The notes beneath the pieces are model-generated. The model saw only the letters and a program-made list of their open reading frames with translations. It ran no database searches and was not told where the DNA came from. The translations under genes and the position numbers were made by a program. Source: Quercus robur (lineage: Eukaryota > Streptophyta > Magnoliopsida > Fagales > Fagaceae). From it: a stretch of 64,000 bases of DNA. Location: positions 52,426,343 to 52,490,342 of the forward strand of contig NC_065538.1 in the NCBI RefSeq assembly GCF_932294415.1, given 5' to 3'. Within the stretch, counting starts at the first letter, position 1. The number at the start of each line of letters is the position of its first letter. Below, one piece after another: positions 1-11,400 of this stretch.

Positions 1-1043
1 CTCAAAAAATTAAAAATCCAAGCAACTTGCCAAACAATGGCTGCTCCATAATATTTTTAGGGAGGTGGTCAAGAAAATAAATTAAAAAATTTAATAAAAA
101 TATAACTTGAATATATTGAGTTATCGACCTAAAAAAAAGAAGTATTATCATTTTCTCCTATGAGCTTTCATATTTCAAAATACTTACATGATAATTCATT
201 ATAAGTTATCATTATCTATCGTCAATCTACGTAGGTGTAACCATTTTATTTTACTAAATTTATATAACATTTTTATTTTTATATTGTTGTCATTAATCAT
301 TATCTATTTGTTATTGTTCTTATTTTAAATTAAATGGCAAAACTTTTTTTTTTATACAAGATAAAAATTTTACTCTAGCCTAATCTATGTGTATATGTGT
401 GTGAAACTCCCTCCTAGAGACTTGAATCCCGACCCTTACCCCCCACACTCCACAGACACTTATACCTGTGGAGTGACCAAAATGGCAAAACTTAACAAAT
501 TGACATTATATTAATTATTGACACACATTGCCACACTCATCCATACATTTTTTTTTTTTTTGAGAAGGTTTTCTATTCATAAATAATACACTAAGAGTCT
601 AATGGACTAATCAAATGGTTAAACAATTACTAAATTTACTATTCTTTATTTATTGTTTCTCAAAAAAAGAAAAATACTATTCTTTATTTATTGAATCACT
701 AACTTTACAACAACAAAAAAAACTATTATAGTATATTAACAATACACACATGTAATAAAACTATCGTATTTCATAAATATTAAAACCTTGATAGATTTCG
801 ATTGCAATTTTGATTACTAAAAAGTAATTGTAATTTGAAATTTTATTACTGACAAAGTACTTTTTTCTTAATGAAAAGATGCCGCTATTTTACAGCTAGA
901 AATTGACTAAAAATGTTTACAGCGAGTGGGCCCCAAAGTTTCAGCCGTAAACACGGAACAGTGCTTGAATTCGCGCATTTGCATGTGCCCCACCCCTAAA
1001 ACGGTTAGCAAAAAGTTCCTTACACTATCCTTCCTAAGACCTC
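1..1043 (+). repeat. Copy A of a tandemly duplicated promoter-like segment
   Basis: This AT-rich segment matches about 2290-3510 in the same order and orientation. Shared blocks include the 'ggctg(c/t)tccataatat' stretch (39-56 and 2355-2373), the 'ttatttattgaatcactaac' stretch, and the end of the segment, where 'gtaaacac(g/t)gaacagtgc' is followed by 'agcaaaaagttcc'. In copy B this last part lies directly before the CT-rich MCTP leader. Copy A is therefore probably the promoter of a lost or displaced tandem copy of the MCTP locus. No coding region is visible here. Copy A has gained a SINE (346-479) and is followed by a Mutator-like element at 1044. Confidence 0.65.
346..479 (-). mobile_element. 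SINE insertion (tRNA-derived type), minus strand
   Basis: The 134-bp body is flanked by perfect 14-bp direct repeats AAATGGCAAAACTT (332-345 and 480-493). The T-run directly after the left repeat is the poly(A) tail read on the minus strand. On that strand a pol III B-box-like motif, GGGATTCAAGTCTC, is visible. The tail region, GATTAGGCTAGAGTA followed by an A-rich end, resembles known plant SINE 3' ends. The paralogous segment at 2588-2601 has a single AAATGACAAAACTT and no insert, so it is the empty site. I found no clear A box, so the head may be truncated. Confidence 0.7.
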
Positions 1044-1327
1044 GGCGAAAATGGGTAATTACCCATAAAAAAACAAACTATTTAGTTAGTAGGATCCGTT
1101 TACAAACTATATATAATTTTAGCAACTCGAGTCTTAAAGACTCGATTTTGGGCCCCTAAATCGAGCGTCTAAGGCTCGATTTTCATGGGTTGTTCCTGTC
1201 TGATGTGGCACTTCTTCCACGTGGCGTCTACATGAAAATCGAGTTTCAAATACTCGATTTACATTTAAAACAAAAACAAAAAAAACCACAAGGGCAGCAG
1301 GAAAACCACAACAACGCGTTCATCAGG

Positions 1328-1358
<31 letters not shown>

Positions 1359-1887
1359 AGAGAAGAATGTGTTCATCAGAGAAGAAAGAAAAAAGAAAAA
1401 AAAAAAAACCCAGATCGCACCGCGAAGAGAAGAAAGAAAAAAAAAAAAAAAAAAAAACCCAGATCGCACCGCGACCTGGGTCGCACGGTGCGACCTGGGT
1501 CGCGCGGCGACCTGGGTCATCGGCCTAGATCTGTCGCGCGCGGCCTGTGTCACCTTTCCTTCTTCTTCTTCTTCTCTTTCTTTTTTTTCTTTCTTTCTTT
1601 CTGCCTTTTTTTCCGCTGTTTCTGCATTTTGGGTTGCATTTTGGGTCATTAATATTTTATTTTTGGGTTGGAAATCGAGTCTCTAAGACTCGATTTCCAT
1701 GTAGACGCCATCTGGACAAACTGCCACATCAGACAGGAACAACCCATGAAAATCGAGGCTTAGAGGGTCGATTTAGGGGCCCAAAATTGAGTCTTTGAAA
1801 CTCGAGTTGCTAAAAATATATATAATTTGTAAACGGACCCTACTAACTAGATAGTTTGTTTTTTATGGGTAATTACCCATTTTCGCC
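1044..1887. mobile_element. Non-autonomous Mutator-like element (MULE), 844 bp
   Basis: Perfect 9-bp target-site duplications TAAGACCTC lie at 1035-1043 and 1888-1896. Terminal inverted repeats of about 217 bp (1044-1260 and 1671-1887) begin GGCGAAAATGGGTAATTA. Both arms carry several copies of an ACTCGATTT/AAATCGAGT motif. A 9-bp duplication with long inverted repeats is diagnostic of the Mutator superfamily. The interior (1261-1670) has long A-runs, purine tracts and a GC-rich patch repeating 'cgacctgggtcg'. The reading frames through the interior are low-complexity Lys/Phe runs, and no transposase is visible. Confidence 0.9.
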
Positions 1888-1896
1888 TAAGACCTC

Positions 1897-2289
1897 GTAC
1901 TCTATAGTATCTGCCATTTCCCTTCTTGTAATTTGCTTGGTTGGTACACAAGACAAGAGTACAACTACAGAGTACAGACGCAAGCTTTGGTTCAAGACAT
2001 GTGACCGCGAGGCGTGAACATTGGCTCATGGTTCCCACACTTCCGCTTGAAGTCCAAGCCTTACTGACCCAAATATATGACATTATATGTGGCTAAGCCC
2101 ACGGATTACTACCACACGACTAAATGTCGAAACTGCCCTTCCTATCCAGTTGCTAATAGAGAGACGTAGATCTATTAAATTACCAACATAATGAGTCAAA
2201 TTGTACAAATACTGATATAAAAAGCTAGTTCTATAAAATAAAATGATAAACTAATATAAAGCTAGTTACGACGTGCCATTATTATGTAA
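1897..2289. other. Intergenic, no gene seen
   Basis: This sequence continues the segment interrupted by the MULE. Its first part (about 1897-2100) is less AT-rich than its surroundings. No reading frame with recognisable similarity and no RNA gene was found. Confidence 0.5.
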
Positions 2290-3510
2290 TATTAGTTATA
2301 ATGCATTTAAAATCCAAGAAACTACATTCTAATATATATATGTTGCCAATCAGTGGCTGTTCCATAATATGGAGGTTATTTAAAAACTTAAATTAGATAA
2401 AATTTAATTTAAAGTTTTTTGAATATATCACATTACCGTTAAAAAAATGAAATATTACAAAGTTAAATTGCTACATGATATTTCATTATTAGTTGTCAAT
2501 CTGCGTAATGTGACCAGTTTAACAAAGTTAAATTTATATAACATATTTATTTTTATGTAGATTGTTTTTATAAAAATATTTTAAATTAAATGACAAAACT
2601 TATCTCATTGGCATATATATATATATATATATTAAAAGCCAAAACTTAGAAAAAATCCAATTAGATTTATATTGGATTCTCAATTTTGCGCCATGTGCCC
2701 TATCTAATTTTTAATTTTTGTGCCAAATAAATTATTGAGTGTAAAATTGAAGAGATCTAATTCAATTAGATTCTAAATTTGATTTCAACTAGAGTCCAAT
2801 TTTACACCACGTGTTAATCTTTTTTTTTTTTAATTTTTGTGACAAGTGAATTATTGAGTGCAAAAATCGAAGAATATAAATCCAATTATATATATATCAA
2901 GAAACTTATATATTTTAGAAATGTATGGTTTAGAAAAAATGTAAGTTAATACTATATATAATTTAAACACATTTTTTAAAAAATGTATAATTTGAAACGT
3001 GTAATTGTGACTGTTTTTAGTTAAACATATGCATATAAACTAGATTACACACGAATTGTATTAATTATTGACTCACACTACTATACTCATCCATACATAA
3101 ATAATACAATAAGAGTTACTTAACCCAATGGTTGAACAATCACTAAATTTACTATTTTTTATTTATTGAATCACTAACTTTATAACATAATAACAATATA
3201 CACATATAATAAGCCTTTAATATTACATAATTATTAGAACTTTGGTACATTTTGATTGCAATTTAATTACTAAAAAGTTATTTGTTATTACTAACAAAGG
3301 TACCTTTTTTTTTTTTTAGGCAATAGCAAAGTATTTGAATATATTTATTAAACGAATAAAGTTTCTACTTTTTATAAAAAAAATTTCCAAAAATATTAAA
3401 ATTTCAGGTGTAAGTGGTGGATGAAAATTTACCAAAAATGTTAAAACATCATCGGTAAACACTGAACAGTGCAAAAACAGTAAGCAAAAAGTTCCCTCCA
3501 TTTCTTTGCT
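2290..3510 (+). repeat. Copy B of the duplicated promoter-like segment, upstream of MCTP
   Basis: This is homologous to 1-1043 and directly precedes the CT-rich leader of the MCTP gene, so it should hold that gene's promoter. It lacks the SINE found in copy A. It has about 450 bp (about 2602-3050) with no counterpart in copy A, which includes a short TA microsatellite and two related 'attattgagtg(t/c)aaaa' stretches. I see no strong TATA box at a sensible distance from the leader. Confidence 0.6.
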
Positions 3511-3563
3511 CTGTTTCTCTCATTCTGAACGGAGAGAACGAAGTCACTGTCTAATTTCTGTAC

Positions 3564-3600
<37 letters not shown>

Positions 3601-3712
3601 TTTTGCTTTTGGTTCATCTCCATCGTTTTCCTCTGAGCTCTCTCTCGGTTGCTGGGTTCTCTCGTGGTTTCTCTCTCTTTGGGTGTTTGCACACTCTCGC
3701 AGGTATCGTCTA
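3490..3712 (+). promoter_or_regulatory. Probable MCTP 5' leader exon with (TC)n tract
   Basis: There is an abrupt change from AT-rich to CT-rich sequence, with a (TC)n tract at about 3569-3597. This is typical of plant transcription starts and 5' UTRs. The segment ends in a plausible splice donor, CTCGCAG|GTATCG, near 3702-3712. It lies about 2.6 kb upstream of a strong acceptor placed just before the MCTP start codon. The transcription start itself was not identified. Confidence 0.5.
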
Positions 3713-6291
3713 CGTCTCCAACATTCGCTCTGGTTATGTTTAGTAGCTGATTTGTGGTATCGGGATTTAGTTTGTGTGTTTAGTTGTAGCTTGCGTTGCT
3801 AAAATGTTTCTGGGTTGAAGATTATATTTTATTTTATTTGTGTCATCTGCTGGTTGTGGCTTTATGGGCGTTACTCATAATCTTTTGTGTTGAATAAAAT
3901 TTGACTGCTTTTTTATATCAATGTTTGTCTAACTTTTGTTGTTTCAAAGTATGAAATCTATGTGAAGTATCATAGGAAAACACATGACTGATTTGAATGC
4001 CTAATGTAAGTTTGAAAAACCTGAAAGCTAAAGACTTTTTTTTTTTAATGAGGCTGTAACTTCAGATCACCCAATCCCTATGACAAAAGACCTGTCACTC
4101 CTATCCTATGTTTGTTAGCCTTTAGTTGAGCCAAACCTTGTTCTCTATTGCTCAAAAGCTTCTACTTTGTGGCCAGTTTGTACCAGAATACAGCCAAGGG
4201 AAGCCATTGCACCTACTGCTTGTTTACCTTTTTTTTAACCATCGACTTGGTCCCCAAGTTCCACTGCTGCACTACTACCAAAATTTTCAAGTGTAACCAG
4301 AAATCTGACTACCACAGTGATGCCTTATGAGATTTCCAGGGCCTTCTAAACCCTTGTTTCCTGAGAATTAACTGTTTCTGTTAAGTGAAATCACTGGTTT
4401 GAGGGCAGGGCTACCTATTAATGAGACGGAGAGCTCTAGCACTGCAGATGTACCATTGAATCCCCCTCCCACCAAAACACAAATAGTATCTGCAGTTATG
4501 ACTGATATAAATTTGACTAAGGTTCACTTTCTAAATAGCCAGGACACAACAAAGAGATATTGGTTGCATTTAACATTCTATACCAGTGAAAAAAATAGAT
4601 ATTATACAACCTTCAAAATTTAGGGTCATAGTAATACACATGGAGAGGAATATTGATCAGTAAATAGCAGATTTAGATTACGGAGATGAAGATTGTTATC
4701 AAATAGCAGATTCATATCCTGAAAAGGAGGCTGATGATGAGTTCTGCAGCTGGGTTCTCTGCAGATTTAGAGTGTAGTCTTTTGGATGGTTTTGGTAGAA
4801 AACTGAGGAACCAAGAGAGACCCATTTGATAAACAATGAGGTCTGACTGAACCCAATTAGGAGGAGATGAGTTTGTTTCGGCGGGAAGAGTTGAACCTCT
4901 GAAAGTGTAAACACCAAGGTTCCTGGAAATGGCATGAACCCACTATAAATAAGAACCCTCTCCTTGTTTTGTGATAAATAATAATAGGCTCCTGTAGTTA
5001 AAGTTTATAATGCTGGTTTTAGGCTTTTTATAAGGAATCGAATCACTCTGGGTATAATCCTTGTACATATTTTCATTAATATTTGTTAGTATTTCTCTAG
5101 TATATTCCTGAGTGCGGTCATGTGGTTAATGAAAGGTTTTGAGAAGTTAGGTAAAGCTAGGACTGATGGACTAGCCACTGCTTGTTTGAGTTGTTCAAAG
5201 GCTTCTTGAGTCTTGGCATCACAATGGAAAGAATCTTTTTTTAACAGGACAGTTAAATGTTGTGCTATCAATCCATAATTCTTAATGAATTTTCTATAAT
5301 ATCCTGTTAATTCAAGAAAACCCCTTAATGCTTCAACAGATTTTGGGGCAGGCCATTGCTGAATAGCAGTAGTTATTTGGGATCAGCCTTTGCTCCTTGG
5401 CCTGTGATGATATTACCTAAGTATTCCACCTCACTACTTAATTACTAATGTAATAGCTTGCCCTAAACACTTCCATTTAGGCAGCATCCATATTAACTTG
5501 AGTACTTTCCAGAGTATGTAAAAGTTCTGTTGTTGTTTGTTGGGAACCAAAGTTTTTAAATCTGGCTATTATCTAGAGTTTCTGCTGAATTAATTTTGAC
5601 TTTTCAAAAAATTGTGTCTCTATGGTTTTTCACAATTTTGTGCCCTATATATATATATATATATATATCCTGATGCAGTTATCTTAATAAATGCTGATTA
5701 TGAAGCAGAGAATATCCCAAACTTCATCTCTAGTTATGTTGTTAGCATTCCAAATTTAGCAGTGACGAGCTTCATGTGAATGGTGCTGGTAATGTCCATG
5801 TGGTCATAATTTCTTTGAGGCATCTCTGCTTCACATGCAGTGTGCTTCTTTGTAAAAAAACTTATTTTGTTTTTGCTAATACATCACTTGAAACTTAATT
5901 GGCATTAGATTTTGGTGTGTGATTCTGAATCTGTTTAAGTTTAACTTCTTTTAAAATTTAAACTAGTGTAAGGACATGTCTCATACTCCATGGGCAATCA
6001 GTAGGAAAAGGGGGACAGTATTCCAATAGATAGCAAAACAAAAGGGTATAAGTGGGGTTATTGTGATTAATTATGAACTTTCATTTGATCTGTACTGATA
6101 GGAACATAGTTACATAGCACGCAAATTGTTTGTTGGAAAAATCATATTTAGTCACCCTTAGAACTTGAATATCATGCATTACATCAATCATAATTACTTG
6201 TTGTATAGGGCTTTGATATAGTGTGTCTTTTCCTTTTTACCTAAATCCAATTTAATAGTTTCAATGTGTTGGTTTTGAAATTTTTTTGCAG
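3713..6291 (+). other. Probable 5'-UTR intron of the MCTP gene
   Basis: The sequence is T-rich and lacks convincing open frames. It ends in a polypyrimidine tract and acceptor, TTTTTTTGCAG (6281-6291), only 8 nt before the MCTP ATG at 6300. The likely donor is near 3702-3712. A decayed gypsy reverse-transcriptase fragment (5086-5560, minus strand) and a TA microsatellite (about 5649-5668) lie inside. Short frames at 4148-4330, 4399-4623 and 4699-4935 have no recognisable similarity. The intron call is inferred from splice signals only. Confidence 0.45.
5086..5560 (-). pseudogene. Decayed Ty3/gypsy RT-RNase H fragment
   Basis: On the minus strand a 61-codon frame (5271-5086) matches the junction between reverse transcriptase and RNase H of plant gypsy elements: AFEQLKQAV, then VLALPNFSKPF. 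Upstream, after frameshifts, are GYYRKFIKNYG and VEYLGNIITGQGAKADP, which correspond to the usual GYYRRFI and EYLGHIIS blocks. No LTRs or ends are visible, and frameshifts and stops show that it is a fossil. It lies in the probable 5'-UTR intron of the MCTP gene. Confidence 0.75.
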
Positions 6292-6299
6292 TTCTAACT

Positions 6300-8480
6300 A
6301 TGGAGGATTTTGCTATAAAGGAGACCACCCCCAACATTCCTGCCGCGAATGGTTCCATGCTGCCTGGAACTGCATTGGATATAGTCGAACAAATGGACTT
6401 TTTGTTTGTCAAGGTTTTCAATGCAAGAGGTTTTATAGCATTTGATGGTCCATACATTGCTAATCCTCAAGTGGTGGTGAATCCCTATGTGGTAGTGAAG
6501 GTTGGGAGATACAAGGTTGCCACCAAATATCTCAAGTCAAGCTTAGACTGTGCTGAAACTTTTGCCTTCAAGGAAGAACAAATTAACAGTGATGAAGAAA
6601 TTGAGATCCTTCTGAAGGATGGGGCTGCCATCACCATTGGGAAATTTTCTTTGTTGATCTCCGATGCTATTCGGCGGGATTCAGTTGGTACTTCATATGC
6701 ACCTTGTTGGTATGTGTTAAAGGATAGAAACAATAGGAATACAAATATGGAGGTTAATCTAACCTACTGGATGGGGACTCAAGCCGATGCAGAATTTGCT
6801 AGTTCTTGGCATTCGGATTCAGCTGTTGATATGTGTTGCATTCCTTTTACCCGTTCAAGACAATACCATTCACCAATTCTTTGTTATCTTAGAGTTAGTG
6901 TGAATGAAGCAGTGCTTAGAGGTAACAATGGGAATGGCGCAAAAATTTATGTGAAGGCCACACTTGGAGATGTCGCCAAGAAAACTAAGGTGTCAAATAA
7001 GGTGAATCCTAAGTGGGATGAGATTATTCTATTTGTTGTGGCTGAGCCCTTGGATGGATCATTAGTTTTGACAGTAAAGGTGCAACCTAATGGGGAGAGA
7101 AGTGTAATTATTGGGAGGTGCACAGTTCCCCTAGAAAATGTGCAGAAGAGAGAGGATGACACACCTATTGTTAGTGATTGGTATAATCTTGTGGGGCCTG
7201 AAGGAATGGTTGGGAAGTTTCATATGGGGATCTCCTTGGAGGGTGGATGTCACGTTTTTGATGAGTCGATCCATTACAGCAGTGATTTCAGGCCAACTGC
7301 AAATTCAGGGATACCTAGTATTGGGGTTTTACATTTGGGAATCTTGAATGCGGCTGGTTTGCGGGTAATGAAGCTGATAGAGAATCGAACAGATGCTTAT
7401 TGTGTGGCTAAATACGGGTCAAGGTGGGTGCGTACAAGGACGATTCTTGACAGTGTTGCTCCACAGTGGAATGAGCAATTTAGTTGGCTTGTCTATGAAC
7501 TATATACTGTCCTTTGCATTGCAGTGTTTGATAATTGTCACTTGCATGGAGGACCTGAGGCACTTCATCAACAGATTGGGAAGATAAGGATTCGGCTATC
7601 TACCTTGGAAGTGAATCATGTTTATACATTTTCTTATCCACTTGCAGTCACACGATATTCTAAGGTAAAGAAGATGGGTGAAATTCAGTTGGCAGTGAGG
7701 CTTTCTTCTTCTACATCTCTTATTAATAGGCTTCGTACATATTCACAACCCTTACTTCCCAAGATGCAGTGCTCTAGTACGTTGTCTGAATTCAAGCTAG
7801 ATAAATTGAAGAATGAAGCAGCTTCTTTGATTGTGTTGAGCTTGACCCGTGATGAGCCACCATTAAGAAAAGAGGTCATTAGCTATATGCTAGATGTCAG
7901 TGTAGAAACATGGAGCCTACAAAAAGCCATAGCCAATTATGATAGGGTCAGAATGGTTGTCATCAGTTTTCTTGATTGGTTTGAGAATATACGCAATTGG
8001 AGATTTACAATGATTTTTGTTTATGCCAGTCTGCTACTTGCGATTCTCTTTCCAAATATGCTATTACCTATCATATTTTTAGGCCTTGTTGGGGCTTGGC
8101 TTTGGCGATACAGAAAGAGGCCAAGACTTCCTCCTGATGTGCATATCAAATTGACTGGCATAGTTATTAACAGTAGATACGATCAACTGAGGGTCATTGG
8201 GAGGATGCAGACAGCTCTTGGTGAATTGGCAACTCTAGGGGAAAGGGTGGAGTCTTTGTTGAGCTGGCGGGATGGTCTAGGTTCATCCGTGTTTTTTGTG
8301 GTGTTTGTATTCTTATGTGTGGCTGCATTTTGCATAACATATGCCATTGGTTGCCGGTGGTTTATGGTCTTTCTTATGGTGCTTCTTGTGGTAAGGCTCC
8401 CAATACACCGTATTATTTCCATTTCATATCTGAAGAACTTTTTGGATAGGATGCCTACAAGAACCGATAGCATGTTTTGA
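6300..8480 (+). CDS. Multiple C2 domain and transmembrane region protein (MCTP/FTIP family)
   Basis: The product has 726 residues in one exon. The order is a short N-terminus with the family's LVEQM-like motif (DIVEQM, residues 27-32), then C2 domains at about 33-150, 193-312 and 342-470. A C-terminal phosphoribosyltransferase-C-type region (about 565-726) carries two hydrophobic segments (about 569-598 and 661-698). Family signatures visible are YWMGTQAD, DESIHYSSD, DAYCVAKYG, FDNCHLHGG, QPLLPKM, EPPLRKEV, YDQLR and LLSWRD, ending in RTDSMF. Plant MCTPs sit at the ER and plasmodesmata as membrane tethers; members such as FTIP1 and QUIRKY affect mobile-signal movement. The protein is shorter than the usual ~770-800 residues, mainly because the linker between the hydrophobic segments is reduced. 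C2-1 and C2-2 lack most acidic calcium ligands, while C2-3 keeps more. The start is supported by the acceptor 8 nt upstream. The particular family member cannot be assigned. Confidence 0.95.
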   Translation: MEDFAIKETTPNIPAANGSMLPGTALDIVEQMDFLFVKVFNARGFIAFDGPYIANPQVVVNPYVVVKVGRYKVATKYLKSSLDCAETFAFKEEQINSDEEIEILLKDGAAITIGKFSLLISDAIRRDSVGTSYAPCWYVLKDRNNRNTNMEVNLTYWMGTQADAEFASSWHSDSAVDMCCIPFTRSRQYHSPILCYLRVSVNEAVLRGNNGNGAKIYVKATLGDVAKKTKVSNKVNPKWDEIILFVVAEPLDGSLVLTVKVQPNGERSVIIGRCTVPLENVQKREDDTPIVSDWYNLVGPEGMVGKFHMGISLEGGCHVFDESIHYSSDFRPTANSGIPSIGVLHLGILNAAGLRVMKLIENRTDAYCVAKYGSRWVRTRTILDSVAPQWNEQFSWLVYELYTVLCIAVFDNCHLHGGPEALHQQIGKIRIRLSTLEVNHVYTFSYPLAVTRYSKVKKMGEIQLAVRLSSSTSLINRLRTYSQPLLPKMQCSSTLSEFKLDKLKNEAASLIVLSLTRDEPPLRKEVISYMLDVSVETWSLQKAIANYDRVRMVVISFLDWFENIRNWRFTMIFVYASLLLAILFPNMLLPIIFLGLVGAWLWRYRKRPRLPPDVHIKLTGIVINSRYDQLRVIGRMQTALGELATLGERVESLLSWRDGLGSSVFFVVFVFLCVAAFCITYAIGCRWFMVFLMVLLVVRLPIHRIISISYLKNFLDRMPTRTDSMF

Positions 8481-11400
8481 GATTGGGAATATTGCTGAAC
8501 TCTAGGAAGCTATTAGCCTCTCTGAATTCTGATGTCCCTTGGATTTTATTTGTTTTTACTCTAGTACAGGGGCATTTTTCTTTTATAAACTAAAGAGTGC
8601 CTTACCAGCAAGCTTTTTATATGTTGTGACAATGGGAGCAGAGCTGAAGCTGGAAGGCACGATAATGAATACTTGGTTAGTGAGTAGGATAACAGACTAT
8701 GCAATGCCTATGTCTTAAATGATTTTGGTGCTGACTACTTTTAAGATATTCTCTTTTAAAGTTTTTCTTTGCTTGTTAAATTTACAGATAGTTGCCTTAG
8801 GATGGTATAATTATGAACCATTTTTTAAATAATCTTTTGATATCAGTTTTTTGTGTGGACTCTGTCTAAACCTGTATGTCATTTATGAATGCTTGGTTTT
8901 TCTTATAAATGCACATCTTTAGAATTCACACTTAGTAGTATAAAATCATGACTTCAAAAATGTGACCTATTAGTGCTTTTACTGCCTCAGCATCTTCTTC
9001 AATTTGTTTGATAATGCCAGAAGCAATTTTCTCATTCTATCGCTTTTTATTACTTTGCATATTTACTAATCCTAGATGAAGTTACTAGGACATTAGCTAT
9101 AGCAAGGACATCAGCTCTAGCTCCTGTGAGGATGAGGAGAGTGAGTTGACATTTTTGCATTGAGAGGTGGCCTTGTGTTGGAAAGTCAACCTTGCTGAAT
9201 AAATAGTTACAATAAGATCATATTTTGTTGGTCCGGAGGCTGGTTTGACAAGAGATTCAGTTACCTCTCATTTTAACTTTCATCAGACTTCCATCTGATG
9301 ATTGTTGCGTGTCCTAATTTTTCCTAGGGATATTACAAATTTGACTGCATAAGACTTACAAATTTTTTACTCTACTGTTAATGCTTTGCCAAATCATATT
9401 TATTTCCATGACTGTTTGTAAGCCTTTTGTAGTAAATTGATAGTAGCTTCCACATTTTCCCCACTTTGTTCCTATCTATTATTAGCCTGTGCAAGGCATT
9501 GGCACAATACGTGCATCACAGAAAAATGACTTATGTGTTTTTTGTCGCTAGAACTCTTCCAAATTGTCTACCTCTCTTTACTTCTAAAGATGGGTAGAGA
9601 AATTTGTATCTAATTACCGTTTAAGGAATTGTAAGAAAGGAAATTGTAGAATGAGAATGTCTCCCACAGAAAGTGGCTGGGCATCTCTCTAAACCTCATT
9701 ACCTAATGTAGAAATAGAAGACTTCCTCACTGATACATAACTCTCTTGACGCTGTAATGTTCCCTCATGCCCAGCTTGCAAAGGTATGAAAATTGATTCT
9801 TGTTTAATCCTTGGCAAAAGCATCTTCCTGCTTATCAAATGACTTAATATAAGATGTTATTGTTGTTGGCTTATGTGAACTACACCAAACTAATATCTTT
9901 TCCAGGGACTCCAGCTTAATCCAATTCTGAAGTTGAAACCTTTGTAGTAGTGACTTCATGTAAATATAAAATAGATGAGTGTCCTCATTAATGGTCTTGG
10001 AAGAAGTGTTTTTTTGTACATGGTCAAACCTCTTGAGTTGAGAAACTAACTAATGTTACTTGAACAGATAACAGGGTTTTCAAGCTTTAAATATCTAGAA
10101 CTTACTTATTTCTCTTTATTTTCATTGATAATGTTGAAATGTGTTGCCTCATTTCCTTATGTGAAGGATTTCAACCATACACATGCAACTTTTTTGCTGA
10201 TTCCTCTTCCATCCTGGACCACCAATTTTACTGCCAGCTGTGTTTCAGCAGTAAATTTGAATCCCTTACAAAATGGAGGAAAAAAAAAAAAAAATTACAT
10301 GTACTCATGATTTAGACCTTTCTTGACCAAATTTTAGTTTTGTGGGAGTGTGATTATATATTTACTTATGTATTTTTACCCCCAAGGCCGCTACAGAGTG
10401 GTAATAATTCTTCCCCTACCCATAGTCAGATAGTCTTCCTTAACTCAGGTTAAGGCATGATCAATCCCAAGTCTTTGGTACGGGTCCAAGAGACTTTACT
10501 AGTTGAAGTAGATGTTATTCCCAAGCCATTAATTCCTTGGTGCAAGATTGTTTAAGTTCTTAAAATTCTTAAGTTGGTTTTATGCATGGTACACGATAGA
10601 TTCTAAAAAATGATAGTACATATGGAAGTTGTTATCAAGAGCTAAGAGATGATCAAGATTTTTTAATTTTTTATTTGAAGTACATGGTTGGGTGGTTTTT
10701 ACGTTAAACATTGATAAGGGAACTGACCGAGCCCCAAGGCTAAAGCAAAATCAAATCTGAAGGCTGTTATTTCAGAAATTCAGCTTCGGTCGGATTAGTT
10801 GATCAATTACATTCTAATTCTCTGTTTTGTGGTTGTAAGTAGTAATGTTGTAACAACTATCAATGGCCATTAAATTATCAACAATTTTCCAGTCTGTAAA
10901 AGATTGGCTTTTTTTGGCAAAAGAACTATCAATAGCCGTTTGCACCCCTCTATATTCCCAATTAAAATGCTCAGATTGGACTCCAGAGAGAATTTATTTT
11001 AGCAAGTCATCTGTTTGCTGAAATTTTCACCATAGCTAGTCCATAAAATGATTTGATATCCTGCTTGAGCACATATTACTCAAACCACATTGGTAGTTTT
11101 GGGTCATAAGTTTTGTGGTTTCTAGTAGCACAACATCACTCTGGCACTAAAAATCTATAATTTTGTGTATTTTTGCATCTAGTAAGAAGCTTATTTTGTT
11201 TGAGTTGTGTTTCTAGCAAGAAGTATAATATCAATATGGTTTCTGAATGGGATGACTATCATTGTTAAACATGGTCTCCTCTAGTGCCCCTTGCAGCTAC
11301 ATATCAGCCCTAGGAGCCCATTCATCTAAAGAATGACCATAAAAATATAAATACCTTCCCAGTATTCTTTTCAACAGTGATGTTTACGCAAATTGTTTAA

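Noticed and set aside
1190..1686. Several overlapping frames of about 105-112 codons
   Set aside because: They are Lys/Arg or Phe runs caused by A/T homopolymers inside the MULE core, with no recognisable protein.
3441..3802. Open frames of 83-98 codons on both strands over the CT-rich leader
   Set aside because: They arise from the (TC)n repeat and have simple Ser/Leu or Arg/Glu composition; the stretch fits a 5' UTR better.
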